NCBI GenBank assembly: GCA_020353515.1
Contig: CP070695.1
Coordinates: 3,223,532-3,287,531 of the forward strand
Direction of reading: 5' to 3'
Origin: Candidatus Heimdallarchaeota archaeon
GTDB lineage: Archaea; Asgardarchaeota; Heimdallarchaeia; Hodarchaeales; Hodarchaeaceae
DNA length: 64,000 nt
Shown here piece after piece: positions 27,384-36,901 of the stretch. The translations under genes and the position numbers were made by a program. The stretch's first letter is position 1, and each line of letters starts with the position of its first letter. The notes beneath the pieces are model-generated. The model worked only from the letters and a program-made list of their open reading frames with translations, did no database searches and was not told the DNA's origin.

Positions 27384-27480
27384 TCCCAATCTAGTTTAGA
27401 CCTTCAAAAATCAGTGGGAGAAAAACTGTTTAAGTGGATGAATATTACCTGAAAATGGCACACATCTAACAAGTGTTTAA

Positions 27481-30400
27481 TTAGTAAAATGAAATGTCGA
27501 AATACGATTGTAATTCTCTAACCAATGTGAAGGCATGTTTTATTGCCTCAGTAGTCTTGATACATGAGAGTTCTATATATAATTCTCCTATAATTTTCGA
27601 TTCGGCCTTAATTAATGCTGTACCTAAAGAATTCAATCCATTAGCGATCTCTGTTCGCAATTTGATCCCTCTAATTATTTTATCTTCCCCCTTTAGAGTT
27701 ATATCCTTCCACGGATTGTCCCATATTGACTCCCGTGGATCACCATCGATTTTCAACTCAATGAATAGCTTTTCTGAGATTTCTGGTTTTTTCAAGCAAC
27801 CACTCATTATGATCTGATTTTGGTCTAGTTTCACAAGGATTTCTTTAATTGATCCTGAATATGGAACTAATTGTGCATTAAGACCAGTATCAGCTTTTTT
27901 AAAAATCACGTCTTTTACTCGATACTGAATGGATGAAAATAATTTTTCATCATCATCAACTGGTTTTATGGGTGGGGGAATTTCTATGGCTTTCTTTACT
28001 GGTTGAAGGTCTGCTGTAATAACTGGTTCAGCTGGTTCCTCCACTAAAGGCTTTTCTGGTACCTTTGGTTCTAGCTTTAGGAGTTTAGGTGGAAGAGTTG
28101 GTTCTATTTCAGAGGGTTCTTCTCTAACAACAGGCTTTATTTTTGTAGGTTCTTTTATTGGTGGTTCGGGTTTCAATGGTTCTACTAAAATTACTGGTTC
28201 CTTGATTGGGGTCTTTATATGAACAGTAGGTTCTATTTCCAGAGACTCTTTAACAGCAGGTTCTATCATCAGGGGTTCTTCTTGAATAAGGGGCTCTATA
28301 ATTCTAGCTAGTTGCGTATCGGGAGCTGGGGTCGGTTTCTTCTTTGTTGAGTAACGCCATGCAAAAAAACCAAAAGAAAGGATTATTATTATTCCACTGA
28401 TAAGGAGTAGTAAAAACAATACAATGGATAATAAATCTGGGATAAAAGAGTCCGATGGAGGAATTATATTCTTAACGCTAAATGTTTGGTCTGATATATC
28501 TTCTGTTGTTAAGCCTCCAGAACTGGTTGCTACTACTTTGATCAAATAGGTAGTTCCATCAGGAAGGCTGGTGGTGTTCCAATCATAACGAGTAGTGGTT
28601 AACCTTGAAGCTATTGGATCCCAACTACTCCCGTTATCAGAGGAATAGTATAGAGTATAAGTGACATTGTGACCCAACGAATCTGTTGAAGCTGACCATT
28701 GAATAGTGATGGTTTCATTGAGGATTTCCCCACCATTGGGAGATAAAACACTTACTTGTGTAATGTAATGTATAGAAAATGTACCATCAGAGACGTCTTC
28801 AGCTGTTAACTCCTCTGAACATGTTGCTACAACATGTATCGTTAAAGATGTCCCCTCAGTAATTGTCGAAGTATCCCAACTGTATTGAGTTGTAGTTAAT
28901 CCTGAACCTAGCAAATTCCAAGTATTTCCATTATTGGTTGAATAGAATACGGTATAGGTGACATCATGACCTAATCCATCATTAGATGCTGACCATTGAA
29001 CTGAGATGGTTCCATTTAGAGTTTCCCCTCCATTAGGAAATATGATAGTCGGTGTGGAAAGAGTATTATGAATTGAAATTATATCATCAGAAATATCTTC
29101 AGCTATTAATCCTTCTGAACAGATTGCAACAACCTTAATCAAGTATGTTGACCCATCAGCGACAGAGACAGTGTTCCAACTATAATTCGTTGTATTTAAT
29201 CCTGATACTAAAGTCTCCCAAGTGTCCCCATTATCCGCAGAAATGTTTATTGAATAGACCACCTTATGTCCTAACGAATCTATTACTGGTAACCACTGAA
29301 TTCCTTCAGTCCAAGTGTAGATTTCACCTCCATTGGGAACCACGACAGTAGGCTCTGTAAGTATGTCTACTAAAGCAGTTGGATACTGGGAAGTCAAAGG
29401 ATATGAGTCTTGGCCTCCTCCATCCATGTGATAGGGATTATCAACTATATTATCAACATCAATGTCAGGATTTGTCCATTCACTCCAGTAGTTGAAAGCA
29501 AATACATTCATACTCCCCTCAATTAATGAGCCCTCATTTAATGCTTGAGGACTATTTGGGGGATAATTCCCTTCACCGTTTCCAATGAAATTGTTCCAAC
29601 TAATAGTATTATAACTTGTAAAACTACAATCGAGACCATAATAATAATTATCTGCTAGATTGTTACTTGAAATGTTATTATAATTTGCAGAAGTACCTAA
29701 ATTAATTCCCCTCCCATCATTATCAAAAATATTATTGCCAGTCAAGATGTTGTTTAGTCCATCAAGGTGGATACCGTTCATAGTATTGTTATATATGGTA
29801 TTTCTTTCAATTACATTAGAATCAGACGTTCCATCTCCGAGTTCAATCCTAATTCCGTCTCCAGGAGTCTTAAATACAGTATTATTTCTGATAATGCACT
29901 CTGAGGAACCCCGAATATTGATCCCACAATCAACCCCGTTTTCATAAACGGTATTATTGGAAATAACAGCGTGAATAGAACTTTCGATATAGATTCCTAA
30001 TCCATTACATCCATGAACAGTATTGTTGGTAATCACGTTATAATCTGAATAGTAATTAGTGATTCCTTCAAAATTATTAAATATAAAATTATTTGTAACA
30101 GAATTATTCAATGAGTTTTCTACATAGATCCCAGGGCCTCCTCCTGCATCTTGAACACTATTATTCGTTATTTCATTATTATTCCCATAGATCCATATTC
30201 CATTAACATTATCAAAATAATCGTTAGAACTGATGATGTTATTATTACCATTAATAATAAATGGGAACTCAATGTTATAGAAAGTATTATTGAAAATAGT
30301 ATTATTATTAGATTCAGTGAGAAGAATCCCCCATCGCTCATTATTCCCCCCAATAGAATTATGAATTGTGTTATTGACAATATAACCAGAGCTCACATTC

Positions 30401-30894
30401 CGAAGAGAGATTCCTGTTATACCATTAACAAAAAAGGAGTCCCTAATCTGGAAGCACAGATCAGTGTTTAAAATTTCTACTAGAAAATCTGAACTAGTTA
30501 TTTGGAATCCAGAAATAATAATTGGATTACTCTCCATTCCATTTCCAGACCAACCCTCGGTAATAGATTGATTGATAAAATCGGTGTTGCCATCTATAAA
30601 AATAGGATCATGGTCTATAAAGGTGGAAGAAGTAAATTTTAGTTCTTTTTTTGAAACTATTTCATGTATGTTTCCAGTGTTAATAAAAGAGTGATTATCT
30701 CCGTTAATTTCAATAAAACGAGACGTTATACCTCTGAGATCTAGAAATCCAAAATTTTCAGAACCTCTCAAAGGGAGGATCAGTATTAAACAACAAGTCA
30801 AAATTCCAATAAGAATGATTGTGTTTATTACGAACTTCCTCCATGCTAATCTCGTCATCTTATTACTGAAAAGTGTAATATGACTTTTATTCAT
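27481..30894 (-). CDS. Receptor-like membrane protein: beta-helix, three repeats, TM helix, Pro-rich linker and a novel cytosolic domain
   Basis: A 1137-residue single-pass protein. Signal anchor near residues 15-45. NosD-like beta-helix about 90-490, rich in 'NNTIxNN' rungs. Three tandem repeats of about 99 residues start near 520, 620 and 720 ('PNGGE', then 'W....SLGH.V.Y....S.NNG.W', then 'TTxYxWxT'), probably Ig/Fn-like. The membrane helix is about 815-845, followed by 'RYSTKKK'. A 130-residue linker of Glu-Pro repeats ('EPLIQEEPLMIEPAV') leads to a C-terminal domain at about 980-1137, 'LFSSIQYRVKDVIF...FDISFY'. That domain is shared with the adjacent zinc-ribbon protein. Topology puts the beta-helix outside and the shared domain inside the cell. 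The gene follows the zinc-ribbon gene by 28 nt. Confidence 0.85.
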   Translation of the reverse strand: MNKSHITLFSNKMTRLAWRKFVINTIILIGILTCCLILILPLRGSENFGFLDLRGITSRFIEINGDNHSFINTGNIHEIVSKKELKFTSSTFIDHDPIFIDGNTDFINQSITEGWSGNGMESNPIIISGFQITSSDFLVEILNTDLCFQIRDSFFVNGITGISLRNVSSGYIVNNTIHNSIGGNNERWGILLTESNNNTIFNNTFYNIEFPFIINGNNNIISSNDYFDNVNGIWIYGNNNEITNNSVQDAGGGPGIYVENSLNNSVTNNFIFNNFEGITNYYSDYNVITNNTVHGCNGLGIYIESSIHAVISNNTVYENGVDCGINIRGSSECIIRNNTVFKTPGDGIRIELGDGTSDSNVIERNTIYNNTMNGIHLDGLNNILTGNNIFDNDGRGINLGTSANYNNISSNNLADNYYYGLDCSFTSYNTISWNNFIGNGEGNYPPNSPQALNEGSLIEGSMNVFAFNYWSEWTNPDIDVDNIVDNPYHMDGGGQDSYPLTSQYPTALVDILTEPTVVVPNGGEIYTWTEGIQWLPVIDSLGHKVVYSINISADNGDTWETLVSGLNTTNYSWNTVSVADGSTYLIKVVAICSEGLIAEDISDDIISIHNTLSTPTIIFPNGGETLNGTISVQWSASNDGLGHDVTYTVFYSTNNGNTWNLLGSGLTTTQYSWDTSTITEGTSLTIHVVATCSEELTAEDVSDGTFSIHYITQVSVLSPNGGEILNETITIQWSASTDSLGHNVTYTLYYSSDNGSSWDPIASRLTTTRYDWNTTSLPDGTTYLIKVVATSSGGLTTEDISDQTFSVKNIIPPSDSFIPDLLSIVLFLLLLISGIIIILSFGFFAWRYSTKKKPTPAPDTQLARIIEPLIQEEPLMIEPAVKESLEIEPTVHIKTPIKEPVILVEPLKPEPPIKEPTKIKPVVREEPSEIEPTLPPKLLKLEPKVPEKPLVEEPAEPVITADLQPVKKAIEIPPPIKPVDDDEKLFSSIQYRVKDVIFKKADTGLNAQLVPYSGSIKEILVKLDQNQIIMSGCLKKPEISEKLFIELKIDGDPRESIWDNPWKDITLKGEDKIIRGIKLRTEIANGLNSLGTALIKAESKIIGELYIELSCIKTTEAIKHAFTLVRELQSYFDISFY

Positions 30895-30922
30895 TTCTGA
30901 ACCTCCTTTGGTTCATAATGGA

Positions 30923-32185
30923 TTAATAAAATGAAATCTCGAAGAATAATTGTAGGTCTTTGATTAATGAGTAAGCAATACTCACAGCTTCCTCCATCTC
31001 GATACAGGTCAACTGAATACAGATTTCTCCTTTGGTTTGTGACTCCACCTTGACTTCTGCTTTTCCTAAAGAAACTAACTGATTTGCGATTCCACTATGC
31101 ATTTTGATTCCGTTTAGGACTCTTTCTCCTCCACTTAGATTAATATTTCGCCAGGGATCCTCCCATGATGGTTGTTTCGGTTCCCCCTCTGTTTTTAACT
31201 CAAGGTTCACGAAAGGAAGATTTGATTTTCTCAAACAGCCTTCCAATAGTATTTGATTCTGATTAAAAGTAACCTTGATCTCATTTATTGATCCTGAAAA
31301 TGGAATAATACGTACAACTTGCCTATTAATTTCCTGTTCAAAGATCAACTCTTTGACCTGATATTGAATGGATGAGAATAATGATTTTATTTCTTTATCC
31401 AAAAGTTCATTTTTGGGATCAGTTTCAGGTATGATCTCTTGGGAAAAGTCTGTATCTGCTATTTCTAATGTAGATGGTTCTTGGTCAGGAATTTCTGGAA
31501 TATTTTTCACAACAGAGAGATTTTGGAGTTCGATAGCTTTTTGAGGTGTTTCTTCTGATAATTCCACTTTATTCATTATTGGAGATATAAATTCTTCCTT
31601 AAAATTAACTTCTTTTTCAATTTTTTTAGGAGATAAGGTGTCTAATACTGTTTCCTCATCAGATTCATATGAAATATGTGCTTCAGGTTCTAATAATTCA
31701 GGTATTATCGCTATGGAATTCAGATACTCTTGTAGACTATTTAAATGATCATAAAACATTTCATTCGAAATATTCCTTTCTAGGAATCTTTTTTTCTGGT
31801 TGAAATACCATATTTTCTTCTGGTTCAATAATAAGTCTTGAGAGGCACCAGGCTGTTTGGCTTGGTCAGCAAAGAGTTTATCGAAGCTTTCAATAGCTTG
31901 CTCTAATGATCTACGGTCTTTGGTAAACTCAACATCTATATTTTGTTGTGATTGGGGAAGTGGTTTTGTTTCTTCTACTTGTTTTTGACCACATTTTGGA
32001 CAATAGCTGGCTTCATGCTTGATCCTTGCATTACAGGAAGAACAGCGTTTCATGCTATTTTTTAAAACATGATTCCACGAGGATGATTCCCATTGGCGTG
32101 GGAGTGTGCTATCACATTTTCGACATTTCGAGAAAACCCGATTGTTTTTTTCTCCACAATATCTACATACAACAAATGGTTCCAT
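30923..32185 (-). CDS. Zinc-ribbon protein sharing its C-terminal domain with the neighbouring receptor-like protein
   Basis: About 420 residues, soluble. Two N-terminal zinc ribbons, 'CRYCGEKNNRVFSKCRKC' and 'CSSCNARIKHEASYCPKC' (each C-x2-C-x12-C-x2-C), are followed by a helical region (about 80-160). Next comes an acidic linker of low complexity, then a domain of about 155 residues from 'LFSSIQYQVKELIF' to 'LFFEISFY'. That domain aligns end to end with the C-terminus of the protein encoded next (shared 'PWxxIxLxGxxxxxxGIK' and 'IANxLxSLG'); by eye nearly half the positions agree. No family was recognised. I start it at ATG 32185, preceded by GGTG; in-frame ATG and TTG codons lie up to 27 nt further upstream. 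Confidence 0.75.
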   Translation of the reverse strand: MEPFVVCRYCGEKNNRVFSKCRKCDSTLPRQWESSSWNHVLKNSMKRCSSCNARIKHEASYCPKCGQKQVEETKPLPQSQQNIDVEFTKDRRSLEQAIESFDKLFADQAKQPGASQDLLLNQKKIWYFNQKKRFLERNISNEMFYDHLNSLQEYLNSIAIIPELLEPEAHISYESDEETVLDTLSPKKIEKEVNFKEEFISPIMNKVELSEETPQKAIELQNLSVVKNIPEIPDQEPSTLEIADTDFSQEIIPETDPKNELLDKEIKSLFSSIQYQVKELIFEQEINRQVVRIIPFSGSINEIKVTFNQNQILLEGCLRKSNLPFVNLELKTEGEPKQPSWEDPWRNINLSGGERVLNGIKMHSGIANQLVSLGKAEVKVESQTKGEICIQLTCIEMEEAVSIAYSLIKDLQLFFEISFY

Positions 32186-32587
32186 AATCAGCACCATTTC
32201 TTTAGAAATCAAGAATATTCTTTATAAACCAACCGTTACCTCTAGTTTAGGCTGATTAAATCAAATACTTTCTTTCTAAACAATCCATACCTCATTTTTA
32301 ATATGGAATAGAAGCATTATTTCTATTATTCTATCTTGGGCAGTCTTACCTATAAAAGGAATTTCATCCTTCAGATTACCCTCTTATTCGCTGTTTTCTA
32401 TCCGTCAATGAAAAGCGATTTCTAAACTTGTAATAATCTGGAATTAGTAACAAAGTTAAAAATTAACATGATAATGATATATAATAATATTAAGATAACT
32501 AGACCGCGAATTATACTAGGAGCGACCTTTGTTCTCTTATCCACAATCTTTTTAGTCATTTTTAAGTGTCCAAGTTCAAAAACAAAC
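32186..32587. other. Intergenic region of about 400 bp
   Basis: Upstream of the zinc-ribbon gene and downstream of the HD-domain gene. Near its low-coordinate end it holds a probable TATA box for the zinc-ribbon gene. The rest is AT-rich. A + strand frame starting at 32468 runs into the antisense of the HD gene and is not accepted. No RNA gene or repeat was seen. Confidence 0.5.
32221..32228 (-). promoter_or_regulatory. Probable TATA box of the zinc-ribbon/receptor gene pair
   Basis: TTTATAAA, flanked on the minus strand by GG upstream, lies 36-43 nt before the chosen ATG at 32185. This is the expected distance for a short-leader archaeal transcript. Confidence 0.45.
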
Positions 32588-33280
32588 TTAAGATTTTTTC
32601 TTTTTTCTCTTTTTCACCTTAGCTTTCTTGTTAATCAAGCCTTCTTTTTCAAAGATAGCAGTTATACTACTCATTCTATCATCGAGTCTCTTTTGAATGA
32701 CATGTGAAAAGCCCTCTAACTCTTGAGCTCCCATCATTCCTAGTTCACGAGAATATTCATAATTTAATTTTTCATAATCTTGCTGTCGACTGGTCATGTA
32801 CTTTTCAAGAATTTCTTGCATTGATCCTTCTTTCCCAATGAATCCACGTAATAATCCCATTAACCCTAAACGATCCAAGGTGTCCGCATCATAAACCACT
32901 TTTTCTTCTGGTGTTACAGGGGGAATACTCGATGTAGGTGTATGACGCACGACCACACGACAAATTCTCTCACTCAAAGAATTTTCTATTTCTAATCCTT
33001 CTAGGAATTCTTCTGCAATGCTACCCCCGAATAAACCATGAAATCCTGCAAAGTCATTAGTTGTTTTACCTATATCGTGTAATAATGAACCCGCTATTAC
33101 GATAAAAGGGTCGATTGGATCGTCAATATTTTTACTGATTTGAATTGCAGTGCGTGTAACCATAAATACATGAGAATAATCATGAGAGTCGCTTTCGGCA
33201 TGACATCGTCTCACAAATTCTTGGATTCTTAATAAAATCTCCTGTTCTTTCTCTGTTAGTGCTCTAGTAAACATTTTCAT
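32588..33280 (-). CDS. HD-domain phosphohydrolase (YpgQ/YedJ-like)
   Basis: A 230-residue metal-dependent HD hydrolase. It has the ligands H in 'HDYSHVFMV', the HD pair in 'GSLLHDIGK', 'VRHTPTS' and the late Asp in 'VVYDADTLDRLGLMGLLRG'. The last motif is typical of the YpgQ/YedJ group, whose studied members hydrolyse nucleotide or inorganic pyrophosphate bonds. All metal ligands are present. The C-terminus is a run of lysines ('KKAKVKKRKKKKS'), which could hold nucleic acid or be disordered. The start has no strong ribosome-binding site. Confidence 0.82.
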   Translation of the reverse strand: MKMFTRALTEKEQEILLRIQEFVRRCHAESDSHDYSHVFMVTRTAIQISKNIDDPIDPFIVIAGSLLHDIGKTTNDFAGFHGLFGGSIAEEFLEGLEIENSLSERICRVVVRHTPTSSIPPVTPEEKVVYDADTLDRLGLMGLLRGFIGKEGSMQEILEKYMTSRQQDYEKLNYEYSRELGMMGAQELEGFSHVIQKRLDDRMSSITAIFEKEGLINKKAKVKKRKKKKS

Positions 33281-33645
33281 CGCCTGTAATATGATTAAAT
33301 GAGCTGTGGTTCTTATCGGAAGTTTAATTCCTCAATGATTGATAATTCTTTCGCCTCACAAAGTAAATTCTACTCGTTTGAAAAAAGCTATAACAAATAA
33401 TTGTAATAATCTCAACTAAAAAAGTATTTCATATAAAAAATGGACTATACTGATAATCCATCCCCTTAGAATGTTCTATTTTCAATCAGAGTACATGGGA
33501 GATAATGATTGAGCAAAAAAAATTGGTTTTTCAAAACGAAATTTTATAAGAATGGATTGCATGTAAACTATTATACCCCTTTAATGTATTATCTGAATCA
33601 TTCAAAAGCTTATGAGAATTTTACACAATAATTTATTAGGTATAA
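33281..33645. other. Intergenic region of about 365 bp
   Basis: Lies between the divergent HD gene and a small + strand gene. It is AT-rich, with TATA-like stretches near 33541-33550 and 33568-33576 that could serve the + strand gene. A short inverted repeat (ATGGA...TCCAT) is near 33440. Nothing else was recognised. Confidence 0.4.
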
Positions 33646-33936
33646 ATGATGTCTAACAAAGGTTTGGTTGAAAAACTTTATTGTGCAAAGTACACACTTG
33701 TTTTCAACAACAGCAAAATGGACAAATGTGCATTTATCTCTGCGTCCTCTGCTCAAGAAGCATGGGATCTTACGGAAACCCTAGCATCATTCTGGAACAC
33801 GGAAGAAAAAGCTTGGGACTCGTTTAGAATTCAAAAGGTATTCAAGCAACCATGTTCCAAAAATCCGATAATGATTTGGTCAAAGAAGATTTTTTCTAAG
33901 ATCAGGAAACAGGGAAGATCTTTCTCATTTTCTTGA
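33646..33936 (+). CDS. Small basic hypothetical protein
   Basis: A 96-residue protein with four Cys and a mixed alpha/beta look ('CAKYTLVFNNSKMDKCAFI', then a helix 'SAQEAWDLTETLASFW'). The C-terminus is strongly basic ('WSKKIFSKIRKQGRSFS'). No family was recognised. It stands alone, facing the flavoprotein gene. No overlapping frame competes with it. Confidence 0.5.
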   Translation: MMSNKGLVEKLYCAKYTLVFNNSKMDKCAFISASSAQEAWDLTETLASFWNTEEKAWDSFRIQKVFKQPCSKNPIMIWSKKIFSKIRKQGRSFSFS

Positions 33937-34005
33937 ACTTCAGGTCAAAATTTCGGGTGAATACAACTCTTCTACAGGATCTCATTAGAATTTAATTTCA
34001 AAATT

Positions 34006-34578
34006 TTAGGCCTCTGAAGCCAATTCCACACCAATATTATATGCCTTATCCATTAACTCCGAATTTTGCCTTATTTGACCTGCATCCATCGCACTTCCAT
34101 GAATTATTCCTACTATTTCAGCTCCAATATATCTGAACATATCCTTAAAGGAATTTATCGCATTGATCGCTCCAGAGGAATGTTCATTCGTATCCCCGTA
34201 AGTTAATATTATTCCTATCCTTTTCTTTCGCAAGGCATGTTTTTGAGGTTCTATCAAGCCGTAAAAACGATCAATTAATATTTTAGTCTGTGCGCTCATA
34301 TTAAACCAGTATATTGGACTCGCAATGACAATTGAATCAGCAGAACGAAGTTTTGGATAGATTAGCTGCATATCATCATCGATAATACAGCCTTTCTCTG
34401 GCTTTCTAATACATGCATCACAGGCATTACAGGGTTTAATATCCATATTTTGAAGAAAAAATTCCTCTACCTCTGCATTACTAGCTTTAGCACCCTTTGC
34501 TAAAGAGTCAGCCAAAATATTACTGTTCCCTTTTTTTCGAGGGCTACCCTTCAGTATCACAATTTTCTGTTGGCTCAT
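34006..34578 (-). CDS. Flavodoxin-like NAD(P)H-dependent FMN oxidoreductase (iron-sulfur flavoprotein type)
   Basis: A 190-residue flavodoxin-fold protein with the FMN phosphate loop 'GSPRKKGNSNIL' at the N-terminus, the Cys motif 'CNACDACIRKPEKGC' near residue 50, and 'ASPIYWFNMSAQTKILIDRF' around the flavin. The Cys motif is like that of archaeal iron-sulfur flavoproteins, which bind a 4Fe-4S cluster and pass electrons to oxidised substrates. The gene follows a ferredoxin-type gene by 32 nt, so the pair probably forms an electron-transfer unit in the cytosol. Confidence 0.85.
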   Translation of the reverse strand: MSQQKIVILKGSPRKKGNSNILADSLAKGAKASNAEVEEFFLQNMDIKPCNACDACIRKPEKGCIIDDDMQLIYPKLRSADSIVIASPIYWFNMSAQTKILIDRFYGLIEPQKHALRKKRIGIILTYGDTNEHSSGAINAINSFKDMFRYIGAEIVGIIHGSAMDAGQIRQNSELMDKAYNIGVELASEA

Positions 34579-34610
34579 AAACTTTTCTCCTGTTTTTCTT
34601 TCAATTTTAA

Positions 34611-35309
34611 TTATGCCAAAGGACGTTTAATCATTTCAATCGCATTCTGGACACAACTAGTAACGCAGAGTCCACAACCAAAGCAAAAATTTGGATCAAA
34701 CACCAGAATATCTTTGTTGAATCGTCTTGCATTGAATTGACACCGATCAACACATTCTCCACAATCTATACACTTGTCTTGATCATGGGTGGAAACAAAT
34801 TCGCTTGATTTCACCAAATTTTTCATGTTCATAATTAGAAGTCCTTGAAGTGCATGACAACAACAGGAACAGCAACTACAGATCGCCTGAATGTTCTTTT
34901 CATCTTCTCCTGGTCTATGTAACGCTAGATGTACAAGTCCTGTCTCATGAGTTTTTATGATGATCTTTTTGGCCTCTTCCATGGAAATAAATTCTGCTGT
35001 ACCCTTAGAAACCCCTTTAATTGCGTATTTGTCTAGCGATAAACACACCCTTCGAGGATAATCACAATTTCCGAGTTTCACACGACAGATACAGTCTGTA
35101 ACTGCGATTTTCTTTGCTGATTCGACAATTTGGATCACATTTTCCAGAAATAATGCAGTTTGTTGGGTGTCAATCTTGATATTCACTGGTATGGTTACTG
35201 CTTTCCATCTGCTTTTAAAAGACACAAGTTCTTCTTCTGACCATTTATTTTTCTTATTTTTGAGCAAGATATATTCACCAAAAATAGCTAGGACGACTCC
35301 TGAATTCAC
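34611..35309 (-). CDS. Cys-rich 4Fe-4S protein
   Basis: A 232-residue protein. The N-terminal half has 'VTDCICRVKLGNC', then 'AICSCCSCCCHALQG' near residue 145, an exceptional cysteine cluster. The C-terminal 65 residues are a two-cluster ferredoxin: 'CIDCGECVDRCQFNA' and 'CFGCGLCVTSCVQNAIE'. The layout (C-x-C segment, C-x-C-C segment, dicluster ferredoxin) also occurs in the 279-residue protein at 48843, so both belong to one family. Function is unknown. Cotranscription with the flavoprotein downstream suggests electron transfer between them. Confidence 0.8.
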   Translation of the reverse strand: MNSGVVLAIFGEYILLKNKKNKWSEEELVSFKSRWKAVTIPVNIKIDTQQTALFLENVIQIVESAKKIAVTDCICRVKLGNCDYPRRVCLSLDKYAIKGVSKGTAEFISMEEAKKIIIKTHETGLVHLALHRPGEDEKNIQAICSCCSCCCHALQGLLIMNMKNLVKSSEFVSTHDQDKCIDCGECVDRCQFNARRFNKDILVFDPNFCFGCGLCVTSCVQNAIEMIKRPLA

Positions 35310-35540
35310 TTAACCTTTAAAATGGATTTTTGGAGCACTTAAATTGTTGGATAAGAGAAATATAAGGATAATTATCGTGGCAGAATGATAGATGCATAAT
35401 AAAAAAAACACATATCCATTTGTATTCCTTTTAAAGTAAATATTGATATTGACAATTCTTTGATAAATATCAAATCTAGGATTGAGGAATATGGCTAATA
35501 ATCATGAGTTCAAAACAAGGATGCAGTAAAAGAGTCAATT

Positions 35541-36056
35541 ATGGATTTTGCTGGGCATTTTTCCACAGCTAGCGCTATTCTAGCTGGATTCTACATGGCA
35601 ACGTGCGCATTTATTATCAGTATTGAAGCTCAAGGAGCTGAAGCCTTTTCTTTCTTGAATGAACCTCTCCTAGCTGAAATTACTTTACTGGGAGATCTTA
35701 TTATGAATATATTGATCACATTGAATCTAAATGAATTGTGGCCAACACATTTTGAATATATGTTAGTAGTATTTGTCAGCTTATTTCTATTAAGCCTCAT
35801 TTCCTACGCGTGCTTTTTACGAGTCGGAATGATTCAAATGACGATGTATAAGTCTGTTGGAATTATAGAAGAGAATGAAGAAATACTTCTTATTTGGCAA
35901 CAAAGAGGAATGTATTCACTCCTTATTAGTCTCATCTTTAGCTTTATTACCCTTCCGTGGGCATTATTAAGATTTATTTCTGAACACGCACTATTCTTAG
36001 CCGTCCTGTTACTCGTGGTTATTATTTCTGGCTTGATATTAGCATTCAAAACCTAG
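35541..36056 (+). CDS. Hypothetical four-helix membrane protein
   Basis: A 171-residue protein with helices near residues 8-27, 75-95, 122-143 and 148-169. A short N-terminal stretch 'AGHFSTASAILAGFYMAT' contains small residues as in packed helices. No family was recognised. It is alone on its strand, opposite the gene that follows. Confidence 0.6.
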   Translation: MDFAGHFSTASAILAGFYMATCAFIISIEAQGAEAFSFLNEPLLAEITLLGDLIMNILITLNLNELWPTHFEYMLVVFVSLFLLSLISYACFLRVGMIQMTMYKSVGIIEENEEILLIWQQRGMYSLLISLIFSFITLPWALLRFISEHALFLAVLLLVVIISGLILAFKT

Positions 36057-36105
36057 AGTCTTGTGAGACCGATATTCAGAAAAGAAATGTAATCCTCATC
36101 AGACA

Positions 36106-36819
36106 TCAATTATTAGCTAATTTCAGTTTTGTTTTCCTATAATTCTGTAAGAATTTCAAAAATTCTTGATCTCCGTACAAATTTCGTTTAATGATAGTAC
36201 GTAAAAACTCCTCGACAAATTTAACAGCATCTTTCCTTTTTTCATATCCAAGTAGAATATCAATGCCATCACTTCTTCCAAAACATGGAAATTTGTTGAA
36301 TTTCAAGAGTAGGTCATAATCTTCTGATTCTTTTTCATTCAAACTGTGTGCGATCAAATATTCCCCCTCTGTTCTGGATTTAAATCCTTTTGCTACTGGA
36401 CTGGTAAACCAAATGACCCAAGAAGGATGATGACTGACAGTCCACTCTAGCACACGTACAATTGGTTTTTTAGCATCTGCTTCAGGTAATAAATTATAAT
36501 AAGCTATTGATTTTAGAGGTCTACTATACCCTTCATATTTATCGATGATTTCGATCTTTTTAACAACGTTGTCTCCTAATACTATATCACCAAAATCCTT
36601 TCTTGTCCGAATCATTTGCTTAGTAGCTTTTATTACCTTTATTTCACCCTTTTCGTTTTTCACTTCTTTTTTAACTAATTCTTCTAATTGTTTTAGGAAT
36701 TCTAATGTTTCTTGAGTAGGCTCATTAATTTTATCAAGTACTTCCCACTCTCGAAAGATGTTTTTTGTCGCTCTTTCTATTTTTTCGTGAGTTGTTTCAT
36801 TTTCTTCCTTTTTATTCAT
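36106..36819 (-). CDS. Hypothetical soluble protein
   Basis: A 237-residue charged protein: a helical N-terminal 60 residues rich in Lys and Glu, then a mixed alpha/beta body with 'VLEWTVSHHPSWVIWFTSPV' and 'FPCFGRSDGIDILLGYEKRK'. The conserved-looking Trp/His segment could be a binding site, but no family was recognised. A TATA-like TCTATAAAG lies 65-73 nt upstream on the minus strand. Confidence 0.6.
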   Translation of the reverse strand: MNKKEENETTHEKIERATKNIFREWEVLDKINEPTQETLEFLKQLEELVKKEVKNEKGEIKVIKATKQMIRTRKDFGDIVLGDNVVKKIEIIDKYEGYSRPLKSIAYYNLLPEADAKKPIVRVLEWTVSHHPSWVIWFTSPVAKGFKSRTEGEYLIAHSLNEKESEDYDLLLKFNKFPCFGRSDGIDILLGYEKRKDAVKFVEEFLRTIIKRNLYGDQEFLKFLQNYRKTKLKLANN

Positions 36820-36901
36820 TTTAACACAGCTTAACGAATAATTGAGAAGTACCTATGATTCCAATGGTATGTGTTTGAAAAAAGGCTTTATAGAGTTGAG
36901 A

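Noticed and set aside
28735-29335. Tandem DNA repeats of about 300 bp
   Set aside because: They are the coding sequence of three homologous extracellular modules, explained as protein domain repeats and not as a mobile or structural DNA element.
29600-30400. Regular short AT-rich repeats that could look like a CRISPR or tandem repeat array
   Set aside because: The period is that of beta-helix rungs rich in Asn and Ile codons, inside an open frame; repeats are not identical and no spacers exist.
32468-32707. Possible 79-residue + strand protein
   Set aside because: Its second half is the antisense of the HD-domain gene and no ribosome-binding site is visible; the hydrophobic first half alone is weak evidence.
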